Shown here one piece after another: positions 9,542-18,606 of a stretch of DNA of 64,000 nucleotides. How positions within the stretch are numbered: position 1 is the stretch's first letter; each line of letters starts with the position of its first letter. The notes beneath the pieces were generated by a model. That model saw only the letters and a list, made by a program, of their open reading frames with translations. It did no database searches and was not told where the DNA came from. Origin of the DNA: Neotamlana sargassicola (GTDB lineage Bacteria; Bacteroidota; Bacteroidia; Flavobacteriales; Flavobacteriaceae); NCBI RefSeq assembly GCF_020523965.1, contig NZ_JAJAPX010000005.1, positions 278,769-342,768 on the forward strand. The letters run 5' to 3'. Both the position numbers and the translations under genes were made by a program.

Positions 9542-10660
9542 ATGAAAATGGTATTTATTTGTGGCGCTCTGGAACCTGGAAAAGATGGGGTAGGCGATTA
9601 TACCCGAAGATTATCTGCGGCATTAATAAAACAAGGGATTTCAGTCAGTATCTTAGCTTACAACGATAAATTCATCAAAAAAAAAATAGAAGAACTTCAA
9701 AGCTCCGACGGGTCTGAAATCCCTTGCTTACGTTTACCACATACCTGGACGTCTAAACAAAGAACCCAACAAGCCAAAAATTGGGTAGATAAATACAATC
9801 CAGACTGGCTGAGTCTACAATTTGTAATTTACTCATTCCATAATAAAGGCCTGCCATTTGGAATTTCTAGTCAATTAAAACAAATAGTATCGGATAGAAA
9901 ATGTCAAATAATGTTTCACGAAACTTGGTTAGGACTAAAAACCAATGACTCTCTCAAGTATCAAATAATTGGCTTTCTTCAAAAAAGAATTATTAAAAGG
10001 TTAAGGAGTGCTATAAAGTTTAAAGTGGTGCACACGCATACTCAGTTTTATATGAGAGAACTAAATAAAATAGGGTTTTATAATGTCAAATACCTTCCTG
10101 TATTCAGTAATATACCAGTAATAGATATAAAAGAATCTCCTTACAAAGAAAATAAGAAAGTAAAATTTGTTCTTTTTGGGTCAATTCATCCAAATGTAGA
10201 TTTCGTGGAGTTTTTTAATGAATTACAGGACTTCTACAAACACAAAATGGGTTTTACTTTGGAAGTAATTTTCATTGGTAAGTCAGGAAGATTTTTAGAT
10301 CCTTGGATTAATGAATTAAAATCTAGAAAAATCCCTTTTAGTACTTTAGGTGAACAAAATCCAGAATCAATTTCTGAAGTATTGCAACAGGTAAATTATG
10401 GAATTACTACAAATCCTTCTTTTGTAGTGGAGAAAAGTGGAACGGTTGCAGCTATGCGTGAGCATGGGTTGAAAGTAATCATTGTTGCAGAAAAAACAGA
10501 ACCTAAAGATACATTTAAGCTTAAATTTAATAAAAGTCTCTTTGAGTACAAATCAGGAAATTTAAAAGAATTCTTAGAAGATGGTCATAAAAAAAACACT
10601 GATGTATTGGGAATTAATTCAGTAGCACAAAAATTTTTAAATGATATTAAAGCCGGTTAA
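9542..10660 (+). CDS. Glycosyltransferase, GT-B fold (GT1/GT4-like)
   Basis: Probable sugar transferase of the repeat-unit assembly. MKMVFICGALEPGKDGVGDY followed by TRRLSAAL is a GT4-type N-terminus with the Gly-rich donor/acceptor loop. The C-terminal half has KFVLFGSIHPN and a diverged EX7E region (VVEKSGTVAAMREHG). An open frame extends back to a TTG at 9518, but that start would abut the ugd stop; the ATG at 9542 gives a normal N-terminus, so I chose it. ATG at 9548 is also possible. Substrate unknown. Confidence 0.72.
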   Translation: MKMVFICGALEPGKDGVGDYTRRLSAALIKQGISVSILAYNDKFIKKKIEELQSSDGSEIPCLRLPHTWTSKQRTQQAKNWVDKYNPDWLSLQFVIYSFHNKGLPFGISSQLKQIVSDRKCQIMFHETWLGLKTNDSLKYQIIGFLQKRIIKRLRSAIKFKVVHTHTQFYMRELNKIGFYNVKYLPVFSNIPVIDIKESPYKENKKVKFVLFGSIHPNVDFVEFFNELQDFYKHKMGFTLEVIFIGKSGRFLDPWINELKSRKIPFSTLGEQNPESISEVLQQVNYGITTNPSFVVEKSGTVAAMREHGLKVIIVAEKTEPKDTFKLKFNKSLFEYKSGNLKEFLEDGHKKNTDVLGINSVAQKFLNDIKAG

Positions 10661-10691
10661 TTGACTTTTCAATATATAAAATAAAAATACC

Positions 10692-11933
10692 ATGAATAAA
10701 ATTTCAGTATCACATCCAACCAGTAACCAAAATAATAGAGAGGTAGTCATGGGCTTTAAACGAGCTAATATGCTCCTAAATTTTTATACCTCTATTGCGG
10801 TGTTTCCAAATAGCTTTCTTTATAAGTTCAGAAATATAGGTGTGTTTAAAGAAGTAGTAAGACGTCAGTTTCATCAAAGTTTGAGAGACCATGTAAAAAC
10901 ATGGCCTATTAATGAAATTATTAGGCTATTAGCAAATAAAGCCGGGTATAAAAATTTAACAAAGCATGAAGTTGGTAAATTTTCTGTAGATAATATTTAT
11001 CAAAAGTTTGATGCTAAAGTAGCAAAAGAGCTTAAAAAGTCTTCAAATAAAGGTGTAGAAGCTATATATGCATATGAAGACGGTGCCTATAACGCTTTTG
11101 TAAAAGCGAAACAAATGGGGCTTAAATGTATTTACGATCTTCCAATAGCATATTGGCAGACAAGTAAACAGTTATTAGAAGAGGAGGCAATTCGTTTACC
11201 TGAATGGGCAGCCACTATAAAGGGAGGTCTGTCGAATTCAGAAGAAAAACTTAAGCGAAAAACAAAAGAGCTCGAACTGGCAGATGTTGTTGTCGTACCC
11301 AGTCATTTTGTTAAAAATTCACTACCCAAATGGGCGCAAAATAAGAAAGTGATCATGACGCCTTTTGGATCTCCTGAATCCGCATTAAAAACAAATATCA
11401 GTGAAAAGAAAATTTCTGATCATAAATTGAGAGTATTATTTGTAGGCTCGATGACGCAAAGAAAAGGTTTGGGCGATTTGTTTGAGGCAATGAAATTGGT
11501 TGATACTACAGCGGTAGAATTAGTGGTATTGGGATCGTTAGCTGCACCTTTGGAGTTTTACACAAATAAAACAGATTTTATTCATGAAAAAGGTCGTCCC
11601 CATGACCAAGTGTTACAATTAATGCAATCCTGTGATGTGTTTTGTCTACCTTCCTTAGTAGAAGGTCGTGCATTGGTTATGCAGGAAGCGATGTCTCAGG
11701 GGCTACCTCTAATAATAACACCAAATACAGGTGGGGAGGATTTAGTTATAGAAGGTGAAACAGGTTTTTTAGTACCCATTAGAGATCCAAAAGCAATAGC
11801 CCAAAAAATAAACTGGTTTATTGAGAATAAAAGTAAAATTCCAACAATGGGGGAGAAGGCTCGAGAGCATGCTTCTAAATATACTTGGGAGAATTATAGT
11901 AAAACTATTGTTGAAGCATTAAAAAACTTGTAA
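10692..11933 (+). CDS. Glycosyltransferase family 4 protein
   Basis: A 413-residue GT-B retaining glycosyltransferase. The C-terminal nucleotide-sugar domain is clear: LRVLFVGSMTQRKGLGDLFE near 251-270 and CDVFCLPSLVEGRALVMQEA with the EX7E pair, followed by GLPLIITPNTGGEDLV and GETGFLVP. The N-terminal half starts with a basic, Asn-rich stretch before the Rossmann-like domain. It acts at the cytoplasmic face, adding a sugar to the lipid-linked repeat unit. It is followed 21 bp later by the polymerase-like membrane protein. Confidence 0.87.
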   Translation: MNKISVSHPTSNQNNREVVMGFKRANMLLNFYTSIAVFPNSFLYKFRNIGVFKEVVRRQFHQSLRDHVKTWPINEIIRLLANKAGYKNLTKHEVGKFSVDNIYQKFDAKVAKELKKSSNKGVEAIYAYEDGAYNAFVKAKQMGLKCIYDLPIAYWQTSKQLLEEEAIRLPEWAATIKGGLSNSEEKLKRKTKELELADVVVVPSHFVKNSLPKWAQNKKVIMTPFGSPESALKTNISEKKISDHKLRVLFVGSMTQRKGLGDLFEAMKLVDTTAVELVVLGSLAAPLEFYTNKTDFIHEKGRPHDQVLQLMQSCDVFCLPSLVEGRALVMQEAMSQGLPLIITPNTGGEDLVIEGETGFLVPIRDPKAIAQKINWFIENKSKIPTMGEKAREHASKYTWENYSKTIVEALKNL

Positions 11934-11954
11934 TAGTTCTTGTAACGCAACTAA

Positions 11955-13253
11955 ATGGTAGATAAAACTATAAATATTGATATTTTAAAAAAAGGCATTT
12001 GGCTGTACTTTTTCCTTTTAATATTTGAAGGGGCATTGCGTAAATGGGTGCTACCTGGTTTAGCAACGCCCCTTCTTGTAGTTAGAGACCCTGTTTCATT
12101 GTGGCTTATTTACAAATGCTGGAAACAAAATCTATTACCGTTTAAAGTGCCTGTAGTCTTAATGACACTTTTAGCTGCTTTAGGTATAGTTACTGCTTTG
12201 GTGTTTGGTCATGGGAGACTCTTTATTGCACTATATGGAGCTCGTATATTGGTGGTGCATTTTCCTCTAATGTTTGTGATTAAAGAGATTTTTGATCTTC
12301 AGGATGTAGAAAAAATAGGTAGAATAGCCTTATGGATAGCAATACCGATGGTGATTTTAATCGCTTTACAGTTTTATAGCCCACAATCAGCTTGGGTAAA
12401 TAGGGGGGTTGGTGGTGATATGGAAGGAGCAGGATTTAGTGGGGCTATGGGCTATTTTAGGCCCCCGGGTACGTTTTCCTTTACAGTAGGGAATGTATTG
12501 TTTTTTAATTTTGTAGCTTGCTTTTTAATCTATTTTTGGATTTCTGGTGCAAAAATCAATAAGCTTGTTTTAATACTTGCCACATTTGCGTTGCTAGGCG
12601 CAATTCCATTCTCTATTAGCCGAACTTTAATTTTTTCAATAGGAATAGCTGTGGTGTTTGCAATTGTAGCCTCTGCCAATAAACCTAAATTTTTAATTCG
12701 AATTGTATTCGCACTAATAATGATAATACTTATTGGTTTTCTTCTAAGCAACTTGGAAGTTTTTAAAACGTCTATGGAAGCAACTACGGCAAGGTACGAT
12801 ATGGCAAATAAAACAGAAGGAGGAGCGTCAAGTGCACTTTATCATCGTTTTTTTGGAGCCATGTTTAAAGCGTTATCAGAAACTAATAATTTACCATTTT
12901 GGGGGCTTGGACTAGGTATGGGAACTAATGTAGGAGCAAAACTATTAACTGGAGAAACCATGTTTCTAATAGCAGAATGGGAGTGGTTACGAATTATTGG
13001 TGAAATGGGCTTTGTATTAGGGGTATTTGTAATCCTAATAAGGGTAGTGTTTTCAGTCGAATTAGTCTTTAAAAGCTATAAATGCATGAGAATCGGAAAT
13101 TTATTACCTTGGCTATTATTAAGTATGGGCTTTATGTACCTTATACAAGGCCAATGGGCGCAACCCACAATACTAGGGTTTAGTACTCTTTTGGGGGGGC
13201 TTATATTATCAGCTAGTAAAAGTACAAAACCAAATAATAAAATAAATGTCTAA
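11955..13253 (+). CDS. O-antigen ligase/polymerase (Wzy)-like membrane protein
   Basis: Polytopic protein of 432 residues with about 10-12 hydrophobic helices and a large periplasmic loop (about residues 270-345, with HRFFGAMFKA and LGLGMGTNVGAKLL), the layout of the O-antigen ligase/polymerase superfamily. Position between transferases, and the presence of a Wzx-like flippase, favour the role of repeat-unit polymerase. The family cannot be split into ligase and polymerase from sequence alone. Its end overlaps the start of the next gene by 8 bp. Confidence 0.75.
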   Translation: MVDKTINIDILKKGIWLYFFLLIFEGALRKWVLPGLATPLLVVRDPVSLWLIYKCWKQNLLPFKVPVVLMTLLAALGIVTALVFGHGRLFIALYGARILVVHFPLMFVIKEIFDLQDVEKIGRIALWIAIPMVILIALQFYSPQSAWVNRGVGGDMEGAGFSGAMGYFRPPGTFSFTVGNVLFFNFVACFLIYFWISGAKINKLVLILATFALLGAIPFSISRTLIFSIGIAVVFAIVASANKPKFLIRIVFALIMIILIGFLLSNLEVFKTSMEATTARYDMANKTEGGASSALYHRFFGAMFKALSETNNLPFWGLGLGMGTNVGAKLLTGETMFLIAEWEWLRIIGEMGFVLGVFVILIRVVFSVELVFKSYKCMRIGNLLPWLLLSMGFMYLIQGQWAQPTILGFSTLLGGLILSASKSTKPNNKINV

Positions 13254-14391
13254 AATTATTTTAATAGGAAATTATCCTTTAGACCAGCAAGAGAGTATGA
13301 AGCGTTTTGCTGTTATGCTTATGGAAGGTTTTACGGCAAAGGGCATACAAACAGAATTATGGAATCCACTAATAGTTACCGCATTTTTCTGTAAAAATTC
13401 CACATCTGGTATTGGTAAATGGTTAGGCTATATAGATAAGTGGCTCATATTTCCGCTAATATTAAAATGGCGTGTACTTCTTAATCGTAATAACAGTAAA
13501 CGTACTAACTATCATATATGTGATCACTCAAACGCACCCTATCTTAAAAGTTTACCTAAAAAGAATACGGTAATTACATGTCATGACGTATTGGCTATAC
13601 GAGGTGCCTTTGGTTTTAAGGATGCCTATTGTCCGGCATCAAAAACGGGCAAAATTTTACAGCAATGGATTTTAAAAAATTTGTGTAAAGCACATGCTTT
13701 AGCTGCAGTATCTAACTTTACACTATCACAATTAAAAGCGTTGAGTAATTTAAGCGAAACACCTAAATATTGGACCGTAATTCATAATGCATTTAATGCA
13801 AACTTCCGACCGTCTAGTAATTTGGAATCAGAGCCTATACTTAAAAAATTTAATCTCGAAAATAAACCGTATATCTTGCACGTAGGCTCAGCTTTAAAAC
13901 GTAAAAACCGGAGTTTATTAGTAGATATGTTAAAAGCTTTAGGGACTAGTTGGGAGGGTATTATTGTTTTTGCTGGCAAACCAATAGATCATAAATTAAA
14001 AGCAAAAATTAAAGCCTTAAACTTTGAGCATCGAGTGGTATCGATAGTAAAACCTAACCATAAAGAGTTATTAGCCTTATATACCAACACTAAGGCATTT
14101 ATTTTTCCCTCCCTGTCCGAGGGGTTTGGTTGGCCTTTAATAGAAGCCCAAGCATGTGGCGCCCCTGTTATAGCCAGTAATTTAGAACCCATGCCCGAAG
14201 TAAGTAATAATACGGCATTACATGCAGCCCCTGAAGATGTCAATGGTTTTGCCGAGGCATTTATGAAGCTTAAAGACAAAGAGTTTAAATTAAAACTCGT
14301 AAATGCTGGCTTCAAAAATAGCGAACGTTTTTCGGTTAATATAATGATAGATGCATATGTTAATTTACACCAATCAACAAACTCAAATTAA
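13246..14391 (+). CDS. Glycosyltransferase family 4 protein
   Basis: A 381-residue GT4 enzyme. Seen: PYILHVGSALKRKNRSLLVD as the donor-domain entry, KAFIFPSLSEGFGWPLIEAQ with the EX7E signature, then GAPVIASNLEPMPEVSNNTA, a pattern typical of mannosyl- or rhamnosyltransferases. The first residues MSKIILIGNYPLDQQESMKR form the N-terminal GT-B loop. It starts inside the end of the polymerase-like gene (8-bp overlap) and its stop abuts the ATG of the acyltransferase that follows, so the three are probably co-translated. Confidence 0.87.
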   Translation: MSKIILIGNYPLDQQESMKRFAVMLMEGFTAKGIQTELWNPLIVTAFFCKNSTSGIGKWLGYIDKWLIFPLILKWRVLLNRNNSKRTNYHICDHSNAPYLKSLPKKNTVITCHDVLAIRGAFGFKDAYCPASKTGKILQQWILKNLCKAHALAAVSNFTLSQLKALSNLSETPKYWTVIHNAFNANFRPSSNLESEPILKKFNLENKPYILHVGSALKRKNRSLLVDMLKALGTSWEGIIVFAGKPIDHKLKAKIKALNFEHRVVSIVKPNHKELLALYTNTKAFIFPSLSEGFGWPLIEAQACGAPVIASNLEPMPEVSNNTALHAAPEDVNGFAEAFMKLKDKEFKLKLVNAGFKNSERFSVNIMIDAYVNLHQSTNSN

Positions 14392-15054
14392 ATGATTAAA
14401 AAACTTTTTACATTTTTATGGCCTTGGCCTATTAGACGACGTTTATTACATAAGTGGTTTGGTTATAACATTGCAAAAGATGCAAAAATTGGATGGTCTT
14501 GGATCTTTCCCGACCAATTAATAATGGAATCTGGATCTAGAATAGGTCACTTAAATGTGGCTGTACATTTAGATTGTGTAGAATTAAAAGCAAATGCTAA
14601 AATAGGGCGTAGTAATTGGATTACTGGATTTTCTACTAAAGCCCAATCTAAACATTTCGAATATCAAAAAAATAGACAATCAAAATTATATTTAGGAGAA
14701 CACGCTGCAGTAACCAAACAACACCATTTAGATTGTACGAATGTAATTAATATCGGAGAATTCGCTACCATAGCCGGATACAGTTCTCAGTTTTTAACGC
14801 ATTCTATTGATGTTTACGAAAATAGGCAAAGTAGTGCGCCTATAACCATTGGAGCTTATACATTTGTAAGCACGAATGTAGTAGTGTTAGGTGGTGCGGT
14901 ATTACCTGATTTTTCTGTTTTAGGAGCGAAAGCTTTATTAAATAAAACATTTACAGAGGAATGGACGCTATACGGAGGTGTTCCGGCTAAGGCGGTAAGA
15001 GCTATAGACAAAACAGCTAAATATTTTAGCAGACCAGTGGGGTTTGTATATTAA
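14392..15054 (+). CDS. Left-handed beta-helix acyltransferase (WcaF/hexapeptide-like)
   Basis: Probable O-acetyltransferase decorating a sugar of the repeat unit. In 220 residues, imperfect hexapeptide repeats run from about residue 40 to 190, including SRIGHLNVAVHLDCVELKA, INIGEFATIAGYSS and ITIGAYTFVSTNVVVLGGAV. The C-terminal YGGVPAKAVRAI is the usual end of the family. A His in LTHSID may be the catalytic base. No gap separates it from the upstream transferase. Acceptor unknown. Confidence 0.78.
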   Translation: MIKKLFTFLWPWPIRRRLLHKWFGYNIAKDAKIGWSWIFPDQLIMESGSRIGHLNVAVHLDCVELKANAKIGRSNWITGFSTKAQSKHFEYQKNRQSKLYLGEHAAVTKQHHLDCTNVINIGEFATIAGYSSQFLTHSIDVYENRQSSAPITIGAYTFVSTNVVVLGGAVLPDFSVLGAKALLNKTFTEEWTLYGGVPAKAVRAIDKTAKYFSRPVGFVY

Positions 15055-15063
15055 TTGAAGAAA

Positions 15064-16230
15064 ATGAAACTACTTAGAGTCATAACTAGCATGAAGCCGC
15101 AAACGGGTGGACCATGTCAAGGTATAAGGAATATTATTCCAGAATTAATAAAACATGGTGTGCATAACGAAGTGGTCTGTTTGGATGCTCCAGATGAACA
15201 ATATGGAGTCCAAGACGATTTTGTAATACATAAATTGGGGCAATCACAAAATCCTTGGGGATATCAAAAAGATTTAATCAATTGGCTCGTAAATAATTTT
15301 AATAGGTTCGATATTGTTGTAATACACGGTATTTGGCTTTATAATAGTTTTGCTACTGTAAAAGCTTTAAAGAAATATAAGAGAAAAAATAAAAAATATC
15401 CCATGCTGTATCTTATGCCTCATGGTATGCTGGATCCGTATTTTCAAAAAGTTAAGGAGAGACGAAAAAAAGCAATTAGAAACAGTATCTATTGGTTTTT
15501 AATTGAGAATAATGTAGTTAATAGCGTAGATGGATTGCTCTTTACGTGCCAGCAGGAATTGTTGTTAGCTAGAGAATCTTTTCCTAATTACAAACCCAAA
15601 AAAGAACTAAATATTAGTTACGGTATTCCAGAAGTACAAAAAGTTAATAATGACATGTCAAGGGGGCTCAAAGAAAAAATTCCTCAATGGAATGGTAAAC
15701 CATTTATTTTATTTTTAAGTAGAATACATCAAAAAAAAGGTGTAGACTTGTTAATTAAAGCGTATTTAAGTTTACAAAAAAAACATAAAGATTTACCTCA
15801 ATTAATTATAGCTGGTCCTGGTTTAAACACAAATTATGGCAAACAAATGCTAGAGTTAGCAAGGACTTCTTCTAATGTTCTTTTTCCCGGAATGTTAAAA
15901 GGCAATTGCAAATGGGCGGCGTTACACCATGCTGAAATATTTATGCTACCTAGTCACCAAGAAAATTTTGGTATTGCAGTAGTTGAAGCACTCGCCTCTG
16001 AAACCTCGGTAGTAATAACAAATAAAGTAAATATTTTTAAAGAAATTGTGGCTAGCAATGCAGGTATAGTCTGTAATGATGATTTGTATGGGGTTCAAAA
16101 TGCATTAGAACATTGGTATAAAATGTCTAATATTCAAAAAATTGATTTGAGTAAAAATGCGAGAAAAGTCTATACAGATTTATTTACAGTAGAAAGTGCA
16201 GCTCTGAGGTTTATAGAGACATTAAAATAG
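15064..16230 (+). CDS. Glycosyltransferase family 4 protein
   Basis: GT-B enzyme of about 388 residues. MKLLRVITSMKPQTGGPCQG is a GT4 N-terminus. KPFILFLSRIHQKKGVDLLI marks the donor-binding domain, and AEIFMLPSHQENFGIAVVEA holds the EX7E pair. The frame is open back to a TTG at 15055 directly after the previous stop; I chose ATG 15064 because it gives a conventional start. Codon use is AT-rich like the neighbours. Sugar specificity cannot be read from sequence. Confidence 0.86.
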   Translation: MKLLRVITSMKPQTGGPCQGIRNIIPELIKHGVHNEVVCLDAPDEQYGVQDDFVIHKLGQSQNPWGYQKDLINWLVNNFNRFDIVVIHGIWLYNSFATVKALKKYKRKNKKYPMLYLMPHGMLDPYFQKVKERRKKAIRNSIYWFLIENNVVNSVDGLLFTCQQELLLARESFPNYKPKKELNISYGIPEVQKVNNDMSRGLKEKIPQWNGKPFILFLSRIHQKKGVDLLIKAYLSLQKKHKDLPQLIIAGPGLNTNYGKQMLELARTSSNVLFPGMLKGNCKWAALHHAEIFMLPSHQENFGIAVVEALASETSVVITNKVNIFKEIVASNAGIVCNDDLYGVQNALEHWYKMSNIQKIDLSKNARKVYTDLFTVESAALRFIETLK

Positions 16231-16269
16231 CTTGTGACTTTATAATATAGTTTTAAAATAAATTTAATA

Positions 16270-17463
16270 ATGAGAAATATTTTATTTGTGATTGGTAGTT
16301 ATCCTTCATATGGTGGCACTGAAAAAATCACAACAGTTTTGGCCAATGCCTTTGTTAATAGAGGACATAATGTTTCTATCGTTTCCTTCAAGCAGCCCAA
16401 TCCTGAACTTAAAGATGAAGAATTGCATAAATCAATAAAATTATTCTCTTTAAGTTACCCAGTCTTAACGAATTCGAATATTAAAATTTTAAAAACAATT
16501 ATTGAAGAGCAAAATATCAATATTATTTTGAATCAGTGGTGTTTACCTTACTATGTAACAAAACTTATTAATAAAGCTAGAAGTAAAAATAAATGTATAT
16601 TAATTTCAGCACTTCATGGAGCACCCAATCAAAACAAAAGGTTACTAACTCTAGTTCATAAGAAAAACAATACAAATAGTAGTATCGGTAAAAAAATTTA
16701 TAAATTATTACATCAATTACTACTTAATTTAACAGGTTATAATCTAAGGTATGTTTATAAAAAAAGTGATTTATATGTGGTTTTGTCTCAGAGTTTTGTA
16801 AATATTTTCAAAAATTTAGCCAACATAAAGACAACAGATAAAATCATAGCTATTCCCAATCCAATAACGATTAAAGCGCCTAAAAATTTGAATGGTTTGA
16901 ACCTAAATAATAAACAAAAAACTATTTTATACGTTGGACGTATGGATTTTTTAAATAAAAGAGTGCATCGTGTAATAGAAGCTTGGGAACAAATTTATGA
17001 AAAGCACCCTGATTGGAATTTGGTATTAGTGGGAGATGGTTCTGAAAAAGAGACTCTAAACACTTATGTTAAAAATAAGAATATTAAACGTGTTATTTTC
17101 GAGAGTTTTAAAAAAGAGCCGCCAATTGAATTTTATAAAAAAGCTTCTGTTCTAATGTTAACTTCAGATCTAGAGGGATTTGGTTTGGTGGTAATAGAGG
17201 GAATGGCTTATGGATGTATTCCAATTGTTTATGGCAGCTATCCAGCTATTTATGATATTATTGAAGATACTAAATCTGGTTTTATTACGCCTATTCCATA
17301 TAGTCAAGATATTACTGTTAAAAAATTAGAATCACTAATAAATAATCAAACCTTGAGACAAAATATGTCAAGAGACGCCTACCATAAAGCCCAAAAGTTT
17401 GCGTTAGAAACAACGGTCAATAATTGGGAAAATAAATTTGAAGAATTTCATGTAATTCAATAA
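16270..17463 (+). CDS. Glycosyltransferase family 4 protein
   Basis: 397 residues. The N-terminus NILFVIGSYPSYGGTEKITT has the acceptor-side GGTE motif common in GT4 enzymes. The donor domain shows TILYVGRMDFLNKRVHRVIE and SVLMLTSDLEGFGLVVIEGM with the EX7E pair, then GSYPAIYDIIEDTKSGFITP. Very Asn/Lys/Ile-rich coding makes this one of the most AT-rich genes of the run. This is consistent with a horizontally acquired serotype-specific block, though composition was judged by eye only. Confidence 0.87.
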   Translation: MRNILFVIGSYPSYGGTEKITTVLANAFVNRGHNVSIVSFKQPNPELKDEELHKSIKLFSLSYPVLTNSNIKILKTIIEEQNINIILNQWCLPYYVTKLINKARSKNKCILISALHGAPNQNKRLLTLVHKKNNTNSSIGKKIYKLLHQLLLNLTGYNLRYVYKKSDLYVVLSQSFVNIFKNLANIKTTDKIIAIPNPITIKAPKNLNGLNLNNKQKTILYVGRMDFLNKRVHRVIEAWEQIYEKHPDWNLVLVGDGSEKETLNTYVKNKNIKRVIFESFKKEPPIEFYKKASVLMLTSDLEGFGLVVIEGMAYGCIPIVYGSYPAIYDIIEDTKSGFITPIPYSQDITVKKLESLINNQTLRQNMSRDAYHKAQKFALETTVNNWENKFEEFHVIQ

Positions 17464-17487
17464 TAAGAATTTAAATAAAATAATAAT

Positions 17488-18600
17488 ATGAGAATAGGAC
17501 AACTTACACTACCTTTTAATTGGAACTATGGTGGTATTTTACAAGGATATGCTTTAAATAAAGTGCTAATTCAGCTTGGGCATGAGCCTGTAATTATTAG
17601 TAGACGCCAAAATAGACCAAACCCATTAGTTAAATGGATGGTTTATTTTAAATGGGCAATATTTAAAAAGTTAAGTTATATTCCTGTTTTTAGAGTTTTA
17701 CCATTAATTTGTGTAGAAACATTTAAGCGTAAACACTTAAAGCAAATAACAAAAAATGTGTTTTCAGACAAACAATTACAATCTATTGTTTCAGAGTATA
17801 ATTTTGAAGGTTATGTTGTAGGGAGTGATCAAATATGGAATTTTACGGCAGCACCTCACATTAATAATGCGTTTTTAGATTTTGTGCCAGAAAATAAAAA
17901 CATAAAAAAAGTTTCTTATGCGGCTTCTTTTGCTGTAAACACTTGGAATTATCCTGAAAAAGAAACGGAATTGTGTAAAGCTTTAGTGAAAAAATTTGAT
18001 GGAGTATCTGTTCGTGAAGCTTCAGGAATAGAATTCTGTAAAACATATTTTAATGTTAAAGCAGAGCATCATTTAGATCCCACAATGCTTTTGCCTAAAG
18101 AAGATTATCAATATATTATTAAGAGTTCTAAGTGTGCCTCATCAAATGGAAAGTTGTTATTATATATATTAGATGATACCCCAGAGCGTAGAAAAATAGC
18201 TCACCACATTCAAGAAGTAACTAATTTAAAGCCTTTCGGTGTTAGGCAATTTAAAAAGGTAGAAATTATTAAAAATGCTTTAAAAGGAATTTATCCTTCG
18301 GTAGAGCAATGGTTAAAATGTTTTAACGATGCCGAATATGTTGTTACAGATTCTTTCCATGGAACAGTATTTTCAATAATTTTTAATAAGCCATTTATTT
18401 GTTTAGGAAATAAAGCTAGAGGTTTAGCTAGGTTTGAATCTTTATTAAATAATTTGGGATTAATTGATAGATTGGTGCTTAACTTTGACGAAATACAGCA
18501 AATAAATTTTAATGAGGAGATTAACTGGAAGGAAGTTAATAGCGTTATTGAATTAGAAAAGCAAAAGTCTATAGTTTTTTTAAAAAATCACTTTAATTAA
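17488..18600 (+). CDS. Polysaccharide pyruvyl transferase family protein
   Basis: Likely adds a pyruvate ketal (from PEP) to a sugar, giving the polymer a negative charge. The 370 residues match the family: N-terminal LPFNWNYGGILQGYALNKVL, GYVVGSDQIWNF as the conserved VGSDQ(I/V)W motif near residue 114-123, a middle KFDGVSVREASGIEF, and the C-terminal VVTDSFHGTVFSIIFNKPF with the conserved SFHG. It lies 6 bp before an F420-hydrogenase-beta-like gene, a pairing seen in many bacterial polysaccharide clusters. Confidence 0.9.
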   Translation: MRIGQLTLPFNWNYGGILQGYALNKVLIQLGHEPVIISRRQNRPNPLVKWMVYFKWAIFKKLSYIPVFRVLPLICVETFKRKHLKQITKNVFSDKQLQSIVSEYNFEGYVVGSDQIWNFTAAPHINNAFLDFVPENKNIKKVSYAASFAVNTWNYPEKETELCKALVKKFDGVSVREASGIEFCKTYFNVKAEHHLDPTMLLPKEDYQYIIKSSKCASSNGKLLLYILDDTPERRKIAHHIQEVTNLKPFGVRQFKKVEIIKNALKGIYPSVEQWLKCFNDAEYVVTDSFHGTVFSIIFNKPFICLGNKARGLARFESLLNNLGLIDRLVLNFDEIQQINFNEEINWKEVNSVIELEKQKSIVFLKNHFN

Positions 18601-18606
18601 TTTTTC